Source: an uncultured Bacteroidales bacterium | GTDB lineage: Bacteria > Bacteroidota > Bacteroidia > Bacteroidales > UBA932 | Reading direction: 5' to 3' | Length of the DNA: 64,000 nt | Assembly (NCBI GenBank): GCA_900319485.1 | Contig: ONOQ01000010.1 | Coordinates: 1 to 64,000 of the forward strand | Shown: piece by piece, positions 17,964 through 27,350 of the stretch | Numbering within the stretch: the stretch's first letter is position 1 | Layout: each line of letters starts with the position of its first letter | Notes under the pieces: generated by a model | The model's input: only the letters and a program-made list of their open reading frames with translations | What the model was told of the DNA's origin: nothing | Databases searched by the model: none | Translations under genes and position numbers: made by a program

Positions 17964-20645
17964 ATGGCAGAAATAAGACTATCGAAACTTATCAAGCAAT
18001 TCAACATCGGGCTTGACACCCTGGTTGACTTCCTCAATTCAAAGGGAGCCGGCATAGAGGATGCAAACCCTAATATGAAGGTATCGGACGAGTTCCTCCC
18101 TGAACTTCACAAGAAGTTCGGCAAGGACCTGGAACTCAAGGAGGCTGCGGAAAAAGTGGACGTGAAACTCACTGAAATCCTTGACAAGGCCTCCAAGAAA
18201 GGCCCTCAGGAAGAGGACGACTACGAGCCCGAGAGAGTTACCGTCATCAAGAGCAACAACCTGTCCCGCAAACCGGAACCGGAGCCCGTTCCCGTGGTGG
18301 AACCTGAACCGGAACCCGTTGTGGAGCCGGAACCGGAGCCTGTCCCGGAACCCGAACCCGAGCCTGTGGCAGAGCCTGAACCGGAGCCCGTTCCCGAACC
18401 CGAACCTGAGCCCGTGGCGGAGCCGGAACCGGAGCCCGCGGCAGAGCCTGAACCCGTTGAAGAGCCCGAACCCGTGGAGGAATCCCCCGCCCCGACCCCA
18501 GCGGAAACTCCTTCCAAGGACGGCGCCCCGTTCAAGGTGGTAGGCAAGATCGACCTTTCCCAGTTCGACCCCAAGAAAGCCAAGAAGCGCGAGCGTATCA
18601 AGAGCGGCGGCACCCAGAAGGTGGACGTCACCAAGGTGCAGGCGGAAAAGGCCCCCAAGAAAAAGAAGGAGGAAGGAAAGCCTTCCCGCAAGAAGGACCG
18701 CTTCAAGCCCGCTATGACCGAGGCCGAGCAGGAAGAGATGCAGAAGGAGATCCAGAAGCAGGTGAAGGAGACATACGCAAAGATGAACGAGAGCACCCGC
18801 AACAACTTCGGCGCAAAGCACCGCAAGGAGAAGAGGGAGATCGCGGCCATCCGCTCCCAGGAGGAGATGGAAGCCGCCGCAGCGGAGAACAAGGTGCTGA
18901 AAGTGACGGAGTTCGTTACGGTAAACGACCTCGCCACCCTTATGGGCAACACTCCCGTGGTGAAGGTAATCGGCGCCTGTATGTCCCTGGGTATGATGGT
19001 GTCCATCAATCAGCGTCTGGACGCCGAAACCCTGGTCCTTGTGGCCGAAGAATTCGGCTATAAGGTGGAATTCGTCACCGCGGAACTCTCAGAGGAGATA
19101 GAGCAGCAGGAGCCCGACCGCGAGGAAGACCTTGTGGAGCGTCCTCCGGTAATCACCGTCATGGGTCACGTAGACCACGGTAAGACCTCCCTGCTGGACA
19201 ACATCCGCAACACCAACGTCATCGCCGGTGAGGCCGGCGGCATTACCCAGCACATCGGCGCATACAGCGTGAAACTGGAGAGCGGCCGCCGCATCACCTT
19301 CCTGGACACCCCCGGCCACGAGGCCTTCACCGCCATGCGTGCCCGCGGCGCCCAGATGACTGACCTTGCCATCATTATCGTAGCGGCCGATGACGCCGTG
19401 ATGCCCCAGACCAAGGAAGCCATCGCCCACGCGCAGGCGGCAGGCGTCCCTATGGTCTTTGCAATCAACAAGATCGACAAGCCCGGCGCAAATCCGGACA
19501 CCATACGCCGCCAACTCTCCGAGATGAACATCCTGGTGGAGGACTGGGGCGGCAAGTACCAGTGCCAGGAAATATCGGCCAAGAAGGGCATCGGAGTGGA
19601 CAAACTCCTTGAAAAGGTGCTCTTCGAGACAGATCTCCTTGAACTCAAGGCCAACCCCAATAAGATGGGAAGCGGCGCCGTCATCGAGAGTTCCCTGGAC
19701 AAGGGCCGCGGCTATCTTGCAACGGTCCTGGTGCAGGACGGAACGGTCCACGTTGGAGACGTAATCATCTCCGGCAGTTACTACGGCCGCGTAAAGGCTA
19801 TGTTCAACGAGCGCGGACAGAAGGTTGAGAGCGCAGGCCCTTCCACCCCCGTGAGCCTGCTTGGCCTGAACGGCGCCCCCGCCGCAGGTGAAAAGTTCAA
19901 CATCATGGCCGATGAAAAAGAGGCCAAGTCTATCGCCCAGCGCCGCGAGCAACTAATCCGCATCCAGGGCATCAAGACCCAGAAGCACCTCACCCTTGAG
20001 GAGATCGGCCGCCGTATCGCTATCGGCAACTTCAAGGAACTCAACGTCATCGTCAAAGGCGACGTGGACGGATCCGTGGAGGCCCTGTCCGATTCCCTCA
20101 TCAAACTTTCCACCGAGGAAGTACGCGTGAACGTGATCCACAAGGCCGTTGGCGCCATCAGTGAGTCCGACGTTCTTCTTGCCGAGGCATCCGACGCCGT
20201 CATCATCGGCTTCCAGGTGCGTCCTTCCGCAGAAGCGCGCCGCGCCGCGGAGAAGGAGGGCATTGAAATCCGCCTCTACTCCGTCATCTACGACTGCATC
20301 AACGAGGTCAAGGAAGGTATCGAGGGTATGCTGGAGCCGGAGAAGAAGGAAGAGGTCACCGCTACCGCGGAGGTCAAGCAGACCTTCAAGATCTCCAAGG
20401 TTGGAACCATCGCCGGCTGCCTTGTGAAGGAAGGAAAACTCACCGGCAAGGCCGATGTCCGCCTTATCAGGGACGGCATCGTGGTATACACAGGTTCCCT
20501 GTCTTCCCTCCAGAGGGGCAAGGACCAGGCCAAGGAAGTTCCCGCCGGAATGGAGTGCGGCTGCGGCCTTGAGCGCTACAACGACATCCACCCCGGAGAC
20601 ATCATCGAGGCATTCCAGATTGTAGAAATCAAACGTAGCCTGTAG
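17964..20645 (+). CDS. infB: Translation initiation factor IF-2
   Basis: GTPase that places initiator tRNA on the 30S subunit. The 893-residue product has an N-terminal IF2_N-like helix region, a strongly repetitive PEPEPV tract (about residues 98-175), a Lys-rich linker and the G domain. G-domain motifs are GHVDHGKTS (near residue 400), DTPGHEAF and NKIDKPGAN, followed by domains II-IV. The Pro-Glu repeat is encoded by short imperfect tandem repeats (about 18270-18490) likely to vary in length between strains. tmk follows after 1 nt, suggesting co-transcription. Confidence 0.98.
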   Translation: MAEIRLSKLIKQFNIGLDTLVDFLNSKGAGIEDANPNMKVSDEFLPELHKKFGKDLELKEAAEKVDVKLTEILDKASKKGPQEEDDYEPERVTVIKSNNLSRKPEPEPVPVVEPEPEPVVEPEPEPVPEPEPEPVAEPEPEPVPEPEPEPVAEPEPEPAAEPEPVEEPEPVEESPAPTPAETPSKDGAPFKVVGKIDLSQFDPKKAKKRERIKSGGTQKVDVTKVQAEKAPKKKKEEGKPSRKKDRFKPAMTEAEQEEMQKEIQKQVKETYAKMNESTRNNFGAKHRKEKREIAAIRSQEEMEAAAAENKVLKVTEFVTVNDLATLMGNTPVVKVIGACMSLGMMVSINQRLDAETLVLVAEEFGYKVEFVTAELSEEIEQQEPDREEDLVERPPVITVMGHVDHGKTSLLDNIRNTNVIAGEAGGITQHIGAYSVKLESGRRITFLDTPGHEAFTAMRARGAQMTDLAIIIVAADDAVMPQTKEAIAHAQAAGVPMVFAINKIDKPGANPDTIRRQLSEMNILVEDWGGKYQCQEISAKKGIGVDKLLEKVLFETDLLELKANPNKMGSGAVIESSLDKGRGYLATVLVQDGTVHVGDVIISGSYYGRVKAMFNERGQKVESAGPSTPVSLLGLNGAPAAGEKFNIMADEKEAKSIAQRREQLIRIQGIKTQKHLTLEEIGRRIAIGNFKELNVIVKGDVDGSVEALSDSLIKLSTEEVRVNVIHKAVGAISESDVLLAEASDAVIIGFQVRPSAEARRAAEKEGIEIRLYSVIYDCINEVKEGIEGMLEPEKKEEVTATAEVKQTFKISKVGTIAGCLVKEGKLTGKADVRLIRDGIVVYTGSLSSLQRGKDQAKEVPAGMECGCGLERYNDIHPGDIIEAFQIVEIKRSL

Positions 20646-20646
20646 G

Positions 20647-21327
20647 ATGCTGATAGTACTGGAAGGGCTTGACGGAGCCGGTAAATCCACCCAGGTAAAA
20701 ATGCTGAAGGAGTATCTCCTGCAGCGTTTCCCTGACCTTGAATACATTCATTTCCCGCGCTATGAGGCCCCCGTTTACGGAGACCTCATAAGCCGGTTCC
20801 TGCGCGGGGAGTTCGGCGGCAATGCGGAGGTTCACCCTCAACTTGTGGCCCTTCTCTTCGCCGAGGACAGGCACGGCGCCGCCCCTTCAATGAAGGAAGC
20901 GCTTGCGGCCGGGAAAACCGTCCTTCTGGACCGCTATGTGTACTCCAACATAGCCTACCAGTGCGCAAAACTGAAGGATCCCGCGGATAAAGCGCGCCTG
21001 AGGGACTGGATCTTCAACACGGAGTACGGAGACTTTTCTCTTCCGGTTCCTGACCTCAACCTTTTCCTGGACGTTCCTATCGGCTTTGTTGAAAAGAGCC
21101 TTTCCGGGAACAGGGAAGGCAGTGACAGGAACTATCTGGAGGGCTCCAGGGACATACACGAGGCATCAATCAGTTTCCAGAAGGATGTAAGGGATATGTA
21201 TGTGGGAGAGACCCGGAGGGATCCTAAGTTCCTCAGGATAGACTGCTCCGACGCCGCCGGACAGATGCTGCCCCCGGATGCAATCTTTGAAAAAGTGCGT
21301 AATACCATAGATCCTTTCCTGAGATGA
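20647..21327 (+). CDS. tmk: Thymidylate kinase
   Basis: Phosphorylates dTMP to dTDP. The 226-residue product has the P-loop at residues 7-15 (GLDGAGKST), the DRYVYSN dTMP-binding motif and a LID-like NREGSDRNYLE segment. It starts one base after the infB stop and overlaps the next gene by 4 bp (ATGA), so it belongs to the nusA-infB transcript. Confidence 0.95.
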   Translation: MLIVLEGLDGAGKSTQVKMLKEYLLQRFPDLEYIHFPRYEAPVYGDLISRFLRGEFGGNAEVHPQLVALLFAEDRHGAAPSMKEALAAGKTVLLDRYVYSNIAYQCAKLKDPADKARLRDWIFNTEYGDFSLPVPDLNLFLDVPIGFVEKSLSGNREGSDRNYLEGSRDIHEASISFQKDVRDMYVGETRRDPKFLRIDCSDAAGQMLPPDAIFEKVRNTIDPFLR

Positions 21328-22502
21328 AGCGTATCCCATTAAGGCGCTTTGGCGCCGGAATCATCGGCCTGGTATTCCTGGCTTCCGGTCTCCTCAAGAT
21401 GGCAGACCCTGTGGGCACTATGCTCATCGTGACGGAATACCTGAAGTTCTTCCATATCGCGTTCCTTATTCCGGCCGCGAAGGGTATCGGCATTGCCCTT
21501 TCCCTTCTGGAAACCCTGACCGGAATTGCGCTGGTTACCGGAGTTCTCAGAAAATTGACCGCCTGGGTCACAACCGGGATGCTGGCGTTTTTCACAGTCG
21601 TGACGCTGGTCCTCTGGATAAAGAATCCTCAGATGGACTGCGGTTGCTTCGGGCAGGCAATCCACCTTACCCACGTGCAGAGCCTCCTCAAAAACGTAGT
21701 GCTGCTGCTTGTGGCGCTGTGGGCCTTCCTGCCGTTCGGGGACTTCGGGAAAACGCCGGTAAGGAAGATAGTATCGGCCTCCATTGCCGCCGCGTCAGTG
21801 ATTTTTGCGGTGGTTTACTGCAACACCCATCTGCCGCTTCTGGATTATACGGACTTCCGCACGGGCGCGGAACTGATGGCTTCGCTGGACGACGATATAG
21901 TGGCCGATAACCACTTCAGGGAAGAGCGCACCTACGTCAAGGATGGCCAGGAAGGAAAGTTCCTTCCCGGGCACTATCCCGGCGACGACTGGACCCTGGT
22001 GAAGACTGACACCGTCTTTGTGGAGAGTCCCCTCGCAATGGACAACTTCCCCATCCTCAGTTTCCGTGACACGTCAGATGTCTACCGTGACAGGATGGCC
22101 GCAGAAGGCAAGGTGGTGGTATTCTCCGTATATGAACCCTCAAAGGCCCCCTGGGAGCGTATCCAGGCCGGATATGACGCAGTGCTTGAGGCCGGAGGCA
22201 CTCCCCTTGTGCTCCTTGCCTGCGCCCCGTCTCAGGTGGCAGATTACTCCGTTCCCGCAGGGCTTCCGGTGTATTTTGCCGACTACAAGCCGCTTGTCTC
22301 CATCAACCGCAGTAACGGCGGCGCCACATATCTCTCGGAGGGAGAAATCATTCTCAAGTGGTCATCCAAGGGCACTCCCCGGGACTTCGGGCCCGTTTTC
22401 CGCGACGACCCCGTGAACCTCTCCACCTGGGTTCTCAGCCGAAACCGCCTTAAGGCCCAGGGCTTCTGCCTGTACCTTGCCGCGCTGCTCATTCTGGTGT
22501 AG
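21324..22502 (+). CDS. DoxX/MauE-like membrane protein (BT_3928-type)
   Basis: A 392-residue membrane protein with four or so N-terminal hydrophobic helices that resemble DoxX/MauE. They include the signature MDCGCFG, a Cys-Gly-Cys motif thought to take part in redox chemistry. A large soluble part (about 170-370) contains a thioredoxin-like-looking VVVFSVYEPSKAPWERI stretch. A last hydrophobic helix (GFCLYLAALLILV) ends the protein. The layout matches a family widespread in Bacteroidales. Its start overlaps tmk by 4 bp. Precise function is not known. Confidence 0.78.
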   Translation: MKRIPLRRFGAGIIGLVFLASGLLKMADPVGTMLIVTEYLKFFHIAFLIPAAKGIGIALSLLETLTGIALVTGVLRKLTAWVTTGMLAFFTVVTLVLWIKNPQMDCGCFGQAIHLTHVQSLLKNVVLLLVALWAFLPFGDFGKTPVRKIVSASIAAASVIFAVVYCNTHLPLLDYTDFRTGAELMASLDDDIVADNHFREERTYVKDGQEGKFLPGHYPGDDWTLVKTDTVFVESPLAMDNFPILSFRDTSDVYRDRMAAEGKVVVFSVYEPSKAPWERIQAGYDAVLEAGGTPLVLLACAPSQVADYSVPAGLPVYFADYKPLVSINRSNGGATYLSEGEIILKWSSKGTPRDFGPVFRDDPVNLSTWVLSRNRLKAQGFCLYLAALLILV

Positions 22503-22534
22503 CGCTTCCAGGCCTGCGCCCTGCCCGTACCGTG

Positions 22535-22583
22535 CCGCGAGTCCGCATAGACGCCGTATAAGGCCGTTTCTATGGATTCGCGG
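22535..22583. other. Long imperfect hairpin upstream of the nucleotidyltransferase promoter
   Basis: CCGCGA (22535-22540) pairs with TCGCGG (22578-22583), CATAGA (22546-22551) with TCTATG (22569-22574), and GCC (22553-22555) with GGC (22562-22564). No T-run follows on either strand, so it is not a classical terminator. Confidence 0.45.
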
Positions 22584-22614
22584 AAAAGGAGGTTCCACTA
22601 TCAAAAATATTCGC

Positions 22615-22622
22615 TATCTTTG
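22615..22622 (+). promoter_or_regulatory. -7 box for the nucleotidyltransferase-CPBP-FtsB-like operon
   Basis: TATCTTTG matches the TAnnTTTG consensus, 37 nt before the ATG at 22660. I see no TTG at the expected -33 distance. Confidence 0.6.
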
Positions 22623-22659
22623 TAAGACAACACGGAAACTCTAAAAACCTAATATTATT

Positions 22660-23592
22660 ATGAAACCTACACTTTTGGTACTTGCTGCAGGAATGGGAAG
22701 CCGTTACGGCGGTCTCAAGCAGATGGACGGCCTCGGCCCCAACGGAGAAACCATCATTGACTATTCAATCCACGACGCCGTGGAAGCCGGTTTCGGCAAA
22801 GTCGTGTACATTGTCCGTGAGTCCTTCAAGGCCGATATGGAAGCCCACGTCAAGCAGAAATACGCCGGCGTGAAGTGCATTGACGAAAAGCCCCTGGAGT
22901 TTGTGTTCGTAACCCAGGAACTTGACAAGATCCCCGCCCCCTACACCGTCCCCGAAGACCGCGTGAAGCCCTGGGGTACCGCCCACGCCGTACTTATGGC
23001 AAAGGACGTGATCAAGGAGCCTTTCGCCGTCATCAACGGTGACGACTTCTATGGCAAGGAGTCCTTCAAGGTACTTGGAGACTGGTGCCGCGCCCATGAA
23101 AAGACCCAGGGTCAGTACTGCATCATCGGATTCGAACTTGAGAACACCCTTTCCGAGAACGGCAGCGTATCCCGCGGTATCTGCTACTATGATTCCAAGA
23201 ACATCCTCACCGGCATCGCAGAGCACCTTGACATTGCAAAGGAGGCAGACGGCAACGTATACGGCAACAACTCCGTCAGCGGAGAGCAGCACGTGAAACT
23301 TGCCGCCAAGGCTCTGTGCTCAATGAATATGTGGGGCTTCACCCCGGATTACTTCACCAAGAGCGAAAAGAGTTTCGTAACCTTCCTCGAGGAGCACCGC
23401 ACTGAACCCAAGAAGGAATTCTACATTCCATATGCAGTTGACGTGATCGTAAAGGGCGGAGAAGGTTCCTGCGAGGTCCTTTCCACTCCTTCCCACTGGT
23501 TCGGCGTCACCTATAAGGAAGACCGTCCCGCCGTTGTGGCAAAGTTCGCCCAGTTAGTAGCAGACGGCGTCTATCCCAGCCCCCTGTATTGA
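22660..23592 (+). CDS. NDP-sugar nucleotidyltransferase
   Basis: Probable sugar-1-phosphate nucleotidyltransferase that makes an activated sugar for glycan synthesis. The 310-residue product begins with the Rossmann-type signature LLVLAAGMGSRYGGLKQMD, with GPNGETIIDYSI after it. It later shows the metal-binding INGDDFYG and the WGTAHAVLMA segment. The sugar and nucleotide cannot be read from the sequence. It is followed after 1 nt by a CPBP protease gene and then a FtsB/DivIC-like gene, apparently one operon. Confidence 0.86.
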   Translation: MKPTLLVLAAGMGSRYGGLKQMDGLGPNGETIIDYSIHDAVEAGFGKVVYIVRESFKADMEAHVKQKYAGVKCIDEKPLEFVFVTQELDKIPAPYTVPEDRVKPWGTAHAVLMAKDVIKEPFAVINGDDFYGKESFKVLGDWCRAHEKTQGQYCIIGFELENTLSENGSVSRGICYYDSKNILTGIAEHLDIAKEADGNVYGNNSVSGEQHVKLAAKALCSMNMWGFTPDYFTKSEKSFVTFLEEHRTEPKKEFYIPYAVDVIVKGGEGSCEVLSTPSHWFGVTYKEDRPAVVAKFAQLVADGVYPSPLY

Positions 23593-23593
23593 T

Positions 23594-24502
23594 ATGGCCC
23601 TTTTTGCAAGACGCGTAAACAATTTTGACCTGTATGCCAATCACGCCTGGTATGTGCCGGGCGTGAGCGGTATGTTCGGCCTTCTTGGATGGTTCCTTCT
23701 GGGTAATCTCCTCGGCAGCCTGGTGACATTCATTCTCGGACGGTTTCTCCCCTCCAATGTGGTTATGGAATACGGCTCCCTCATAGCATATCCCATCGCC
23801 TTCATTCCGGCAATGATGTACGCCGCCGGCCAGAGCCGCAAGAATATGCTCTTTGACCCTGGGTACAAACTGTCCAGCGCCAACTTCGGCCCGTTCAAGT
23901 GGTGGAGCATAGCCCTTATCACGGTGGTCCTTTCCTTTGCCACAATGATATCGGCCGATCTCCCCAATTACCTCAATATGAAGGTGACGGATACCGTCCC
24001 GGTGCTGAAGGAGTTCTATGATCTGATATCGGCAGCGCTGGAGCAGATGACCGGCGGTCCACTCTGGAGTTCGTTCCTCCTTACCGCCATCTTCGCCCCC
24101 ATCTTTGAGGAGTGGCTGTGCCGCGGTATGGTCCTGAGGGGCCTTCTCACCAAGATGAAACCGGGCTGGGCAATAGTTATCAGCGCCTTGTTCTTCGCCG
24201 TCATACATCTCAACCCCTGGCAGGCCCTCAACGCCTTTATTATCGGCGTTGTGATGGGTTACGTCTATTACAAGACCGGCAGTCTGTGGCTCACGATGCT
24301 CATCCACTTCGTGAATAACGGCTTTGCAGTAATCTGCGCCCAGATCCCGTCAATGGAAGAGTACGACTACTGGATTGATATGATGGGAACTTCCACTTAT
24401 GTGGTTGTCTACATCGCAGGTCTTGCAGCCCTGGCGCTTTGCATCATGGCTTTCAGGCGCATCCCGCTCAAGGCTCCTTACGGCAATATAGACAGAGTAT
24501 AG
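23594..24502 (+). CDS. CPBP family intramembrane metalloprotease
   Basis: A 302-residue multi-pass membrane protein of the CPBP (CAAX protease and bacteriocin-processing) family. The catalytic Glu pair lies in FEEWLCRGMVLRGLL. It is followed by the second motif FFAVIHLNPWQALNAFIIGVV and the third (WLTMLIHFVNNGFA), together giving the expected Glu/His/His/Asn set. Several hydrophobic helices surround these. Substrates are unknown. It sits 1 nt after the nucleotidyltransferase and 3 nt before the FtsB-like gene. Confidence 0.9.
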   Translation: MALFARRVNNFDLYANHAWYVPGVSGMFGLLGWFLLGNLLGSLVTFILGRFLPSNVVMEYGSLIAYPIAFIPAMMYAAGQSRKNMLFDPGYKLSSANFGPFKWWSIALITVVLSFATMISADLPNYLNMKVTDTVPVLKEFYDLISAALEQMTGGPLWSSFLLTAIFAPIFEEWLCRGMVLRGLLTKMKPGWAIVISALFFAVIHLNPWQALNAFIIGVVMGYVYYKTGSLWLTMLIHFVNNGFAVICAQIPSMEEYDYWIDMMGTSTYVVVYIAGLAALALCIMAFRRIPLKAPYGNIDRV

Positions 24503-24505
24503 AGT

Positions 24506-24826
24506 ATGGAAGAAGGCAGGAAGAAAGACTGGCTGGCGTGGCTTAAGCGCAAAGATCACAATTATTTCATCCCGTTTGTGATAATTGTGACCACCGTCGT
24601 TGCCGTTGTCCTTCTGTTCCTGTCCCATAACAGTGTCCTCAACTGGGTCAAGGCCACAATGGAAGTCAAGAGCCAGGAAAAGGAAATGGCCCGCCTCAAG
24701 GAGGAAATCAAGGAGATGGACGCGGAGTATAAGGCCCTTACTGAGAACAAGGACTCTCTGGAGTCATTCGCAAGGGAAACCTATCACTTTGCCGCCCCCG
24801 GAGACGACGTATACATAGTGGAGTAG
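24506..24826 (+). CDS. Septum formation initiator FtsB/DivIC-like protein
   Basis: A 106-residue bitopic protein with a short Lys/Trp-rich cytoplasmic start, one membrane helix (about 24-44, FVIIVTTVVAVVLLFLS) and a periplasmic coiled coil (about 50-90). The DSLESFARETYHFAAPGDDVYIV ending is typical of the FtsB/DivIC family that bridges early and late division proteins. Its last 43 bp overlap the convergent folP. Confidence 0.87.
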   Translation: MEEGRKKDWLAWLKRKDHNYFIPFVIIVTTVVAVVLLFLSHNSVLNWVKATMEVKSQEKEMARLKEEIKEMDAEYKALTENKDSLESFARETYHFAAPGDDVYIVE

Positions 24827-25701
24827 TCTCTCACCATCTGCACGGTTTCCGCAACGTCGTGAACCCTCAGCCAGGTGGCTCCCTTCTCAAGGGCAATCCT
24901 TTCCAGGGCCAGAGTTTCAGGCATCGCCTCTTCCGGGGTGATGCCTAATTTTTTGTATATCATACTCTTCCTGGAAATGCCTACCAGGATATCCCTCCCG
25001 GCCTTTTTCAGTTCATCCAGCCGGTTCAGGACTTCGTAATTCTGGTCAATGTCTTTCCCAAAGCCAAATCCGGGGTCCAGGATCCAGTCATTGATACCGT
25101 TGGCTTCCGCCCTCACGGCAAAGTCCCGGAAGAAGCCAAGGATATCTTCAATCACGTCTCCCTGCGGCTTCCGGCCGTGCATGGCGATATACGGAAGGCC
25201 CAGTTCTCCAACGGTCCTTAGCATATCCGGAGTGCCGCCGCCAACATCGTTCACAATGAACGGCCCAATGATCTCATAGGCCCTTTCGACTATCTCCGGC
25301 CGGTAGGTGTCTATGGATATTGCCGGTAGCACCATCACGGGGGACTCCGGTCGCTTCGCTCCCTCCGGCCCCTCCCACTGCCATAAGTGCCGGATTGGAA
25401 GCAAGCTTCCATCCGTCCCTTCTGTCAGCGGGCCCCTCCCCCTATACTTGTCCGGGGGTGGACAAGCCCCCGTGATGGTGCTGCCGGCAATATCACGCAG
25501 TGCCGGCTCCAGGCGGGCCCATTCTTCTTCAAGGGAGGGCTGAGGTGCGCCGGGGCGGGTGCTGCAGGCGCCGATGTCAATTATGTCGGCCCCGTCAGAG
25601 AGCATCTGACGCACTTTGGGCATAAAGTCGCACGCCGCAGTCCGGCTCCCGCTGTAGAACGAGTCCGGCGTAAGGTTGATGATGCCCATTACGTGAATCA
25701 T
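24784..25701 (-). CDS. folP: Dihydropteroate synthase, carrying an in-frame palindromic insertion
   Basis: Joins p-aminobenzoate to the dihydropterin pyrophosphate in folate synthesis. The 305-residue product has the pterin-binding signatures MGIINLTPDSF and DGADIIDIGACSTRPGA, then ISIDTYRPEIVERAYE, FIVNDVGGGTPD, WILDPGFGFGK and ILVGISRKSMI. Between ALRDI and PAISIDTY lie about 45 extra residues rich in Gly, Pro, Arg and Trp, encoded by a palindromic sequence at 25316-25494. Conserved motifs on both sides remain in frame. The insertion falls in the loop before the strand bearing the DTY motif, and its effect on activity is not known. The 3' end overlaps the convergent FtsB-like gene by 43 bp. 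Confidence 0.94.
   Translation of the reverse strand: MIHVMGIINLTPDSFYSGSRTAACDFMPKVRQMLSDGADIIDIGACSTRPGAPQPSLEEEWARLEPALRDIAGSTITGACPPPDKYRGRGPLTEGTDGSLLPIRHLWQWEGPEGAKRPESPVMVLPAISIDTYRPEIVERAYEIIGPFIVNDVGGGTPDMLRTVGELGLPYIAMHGRKPQGDVIEDILGFFRDFAVRAEANGINDWILDPGFGFGKDIDQNYEVLNRLDELKKAGRDILVGISRKSMIYKKLGITPEEAMPETLALERIALEKGATWLRVHDVAETVQMVRDYSTMYTSSPGAAK
25316..25494. repeat. Palindromic element inserted in frame in folP
   Basis: Bases 25316-25343 pair with 25467-25494 over 28 positions with one mismatch. The interior holds TCGCTTCGCTCCCTCC, two CCCCTCCC words (the second in GGGCCCCTCCC, also found in the tilS element) and small hairpins, namely GGAAGC/GCTTCC at 25397-25410 and CTTGTCC/GGACAAG near 25447-25466. 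The arms differ from those in tilS, so arm sequence depends on the site. Total length leaves the folP frame open. Confidence 0.83.
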
Positions 25702-25705
25702 AGAA

Positions 25706-26842
25706 TCAGCCTATAATGAACCTTCCCGCCTTGGGGATGCGGCGGACAAGGACGGAGAAGAGCGCAACGCCAATAAAGGAGATGACCGTTGTGGTAAGGA
25801 TCTGCACGGGGGTTGGCAGCGCCATACCCCTTATCCAGGCCGATACAGCCCCGAGAAGGAGAAGATGGCACAGGTACATCCCGTAACCGGCGTTTGAGAC
25901 GGGGACAAGGACCTTGCGGTAGAAAGAGGTATCGGCCTTTATCTTGCGGAAAAGAAGGATCCAGGCAATGGTCATAATGGCAACGGCAAGGCCGTCGTTC
26001 ATCCACGGGATTTCCCAGAGGGCGGCAAGGCCTACGGGGCCCTCGAAGGGGAAGACGCCGCCGGAGTCTGCCATAACGCCCCTGAAAAAGCCCACGGACC
26101 CGATGGCAAAGCCGCCGAGGAACAGCGGCAGGGCAATGGCAAGGGTTTTTCCCCAGGACAGTTCAGGGACAAATTTACGGAAGTACAGCCCAAGGAGAAG
26201 ATAGCCGACAAAACCGCTGACATAATAGAACAACCCGTAGGCATTCCAACTGGCTTCACCCCAGAGCGGGAACTTTGCCGGATTGGGGATGCCGGAAGGG
26301 CCGTAAATGACCGGCGCCGGGCCGCCAACCCACTGACGGATGAACGGAATGAGCGTAGTGAAGAGCCATATTCCAAGATACACCAGGAGTTCCTTTCGGC
26401 CCACTTTCTCCGCCCAGGGAGAGAGCATCGGCATAATGAGATACAGCCCCACAATCATATACACAAACCAAAGATGCCCGGCCGCATAATTGAAGTTCAG
26501 GAGAAGGTCCCTGAAATTCTGAACGGGTTCTCCCCACACAAGGGCGTACACAACGGTCCAGATAAAGAACGGGACAAGTATCCTCACGGCTCTTTTCCGG
26601 AAGAATTCTCCAGTAGAATAATGCAGTGGAAACTGCAGGTAACTGGATGCCACCACAAACAGGGCGACAGCCGCACGCGGAAGCGTGTTAAGGACTGAAA
26701 CCCAGAAGGCATCGGCCTCACTCAGCACAAGGGAACCCTCCCCTCCAAGGTAGAAAGGCTCGCAGGAGTGGGTAAGCATAACCATAAAACAGGCCGCCAC
26801 CCTCATCCAGTCCACCCATATTTCTCTTTTTGAAGTATCCAT
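25706..26842 (-). CDS. Acyltransferase family 3 membrane protein
   Basis: A 378-residue protein with about ten hydrophobic helices. It begins with WVDWMRVAACFMVMLTHSCEPF, the typical first helix of acyltransferase family 3 with the conserved His. A later part reads AVALFVVASSYLQFPL. These proteins O-acylate surface sugars or other envelope molecules; the substrate is not evident. It lies 4 nt upstream of folP in the same direction. The upstream region is shared with the divergent DUF4293 gene. Confidence 0.85.
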   Translation of the reverse strand: MDTSKREIWVDWMRVAACFMVMLTHSCEPFYLGGEGSLVLSEADAFWVSVLNTLPRAAVALFVVASSYLQFPLHYSTGEFFRKRAVRILVPFFIWTVVYALVWGEPVQNFRDLLLNFNYAAGHLWFVYMIVGLYLIMPMLSPWAEKVGRKELLVYLGIWLFTTLIPFIRQWVGGPAPVIYGPSGIPNPAKFPLWGEASWNAYGLFYYVSGFVGYLLLGLYFRKFVPELSWGKTLAIALPLFLGGFAIGSVGFFRGVMADSGGVFPFEGPVGLAALWEIPWMNDGLAVAIMTIAWILLFRKIKADTSFYRKVLVPVSNAGYGMYLCHLLLLGAVSAWIRGMALPTPVQILTTTVISFIGVALFSVLVRRIPKAGRFIIG

Positions 26843-26885
26843 AAAAATATGTAAATGCCCGTCTGCGAAGGTACGATATTTTTAC

Positions 26886-26893
26886 TATATTTG
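26886..26893 (+). promoter_or_regulatory. -7 box very close to the DUF4293 start
   Basis: TATATTTG ends 7 nt before the ATG at 26901. With the usual distance from -7 box to start of transcription, the leader would be only a few nucleotides. Confidence 0.55.
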
Positions 26894-26900
26894 CATTATT

Positions 26901-27338
26901 ATGTGGCAAAGACTTCAGACACTTTATCTGGCAATATCGTTTGGCCTGGCGCTGGCCCTGTGCTTTGGGACAGCCTATCACGTGGCAGATCCTGACGGGA
27001 TGGTTTCCGTCAGTTACTGGGGGCTTCAGAAACCCTACTTCGGAATACTTCTTGGCATACTCACCGGCCTTGTTGGCCTTGCCCTTGTGAGTTTCAAGTC
27101 CCTCATTCTTCAGATGAGGCTTTCAACCCTTGGAGCCATCGTGGCCCTTGGTATGCAGGGATGGCTTGCGTGGATGTATTTCACCTGGGAGGGGCCCGTT
27201 TTCTCCTGGACTGTAGTATTCCCCCTCGTCATCTCAATCTGCAATCTCCTGGCGGCCCGCAGTTGCTTCCAGGACCAACTGATGGTTGAAAGTGCAATGC
27301 GCATACGTGAGAGACGCCGCCATTCCAAGAAAAAGTAG
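26901..27338 (+). CDS. DUF4293 family membrane protein
   Basis: A 145-residue protein with four hydrophobic helices and a basic C-terminus (RIRERRRHSKKK). The start MWQRLQTLYLAISFGLALALCF and the overall layout match DUF4293, a Bacteroidetes family of unknown function. It precedes the fabK-fabF-fabZ genes by 12 nt but has its own -7 box, and so does fabK. Confidence 0.82.
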   Translation: MWQRLQTLYLAISFGLALALCFGTAYHVADPDGMVSVSYWGLQKPYFGILLGILTGLVGLALVSFKSLILQMRLSTLGAIVALGMQGWLAWMYFTWEGPVFSWTVVFPLVISICNLLAARSCFQDQLMVESAMRIRERRRHSKKK

Positions 27339-27346
27339 TATATTTG
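27339..27346 (+). promoter_or_regulatory. -7 box immediately before fabK
   Basis: TATATTTG begins right at the DUF4293 stop and ends 4 nt before the fabK ATG at 27351. If used, it would give a leaderless or nearly leaderless fabK message. Confidence 0.5.
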
Positions 27347-27350
27347 CAGG

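Noticed and set aside
18270..18490. Tandem repeats in infB as a separate mobile or regulatory repeat
   Set aside because: They encode the Pro-Glu linker of IF-2 in frame and are ordinary low-complexity coding repeats.
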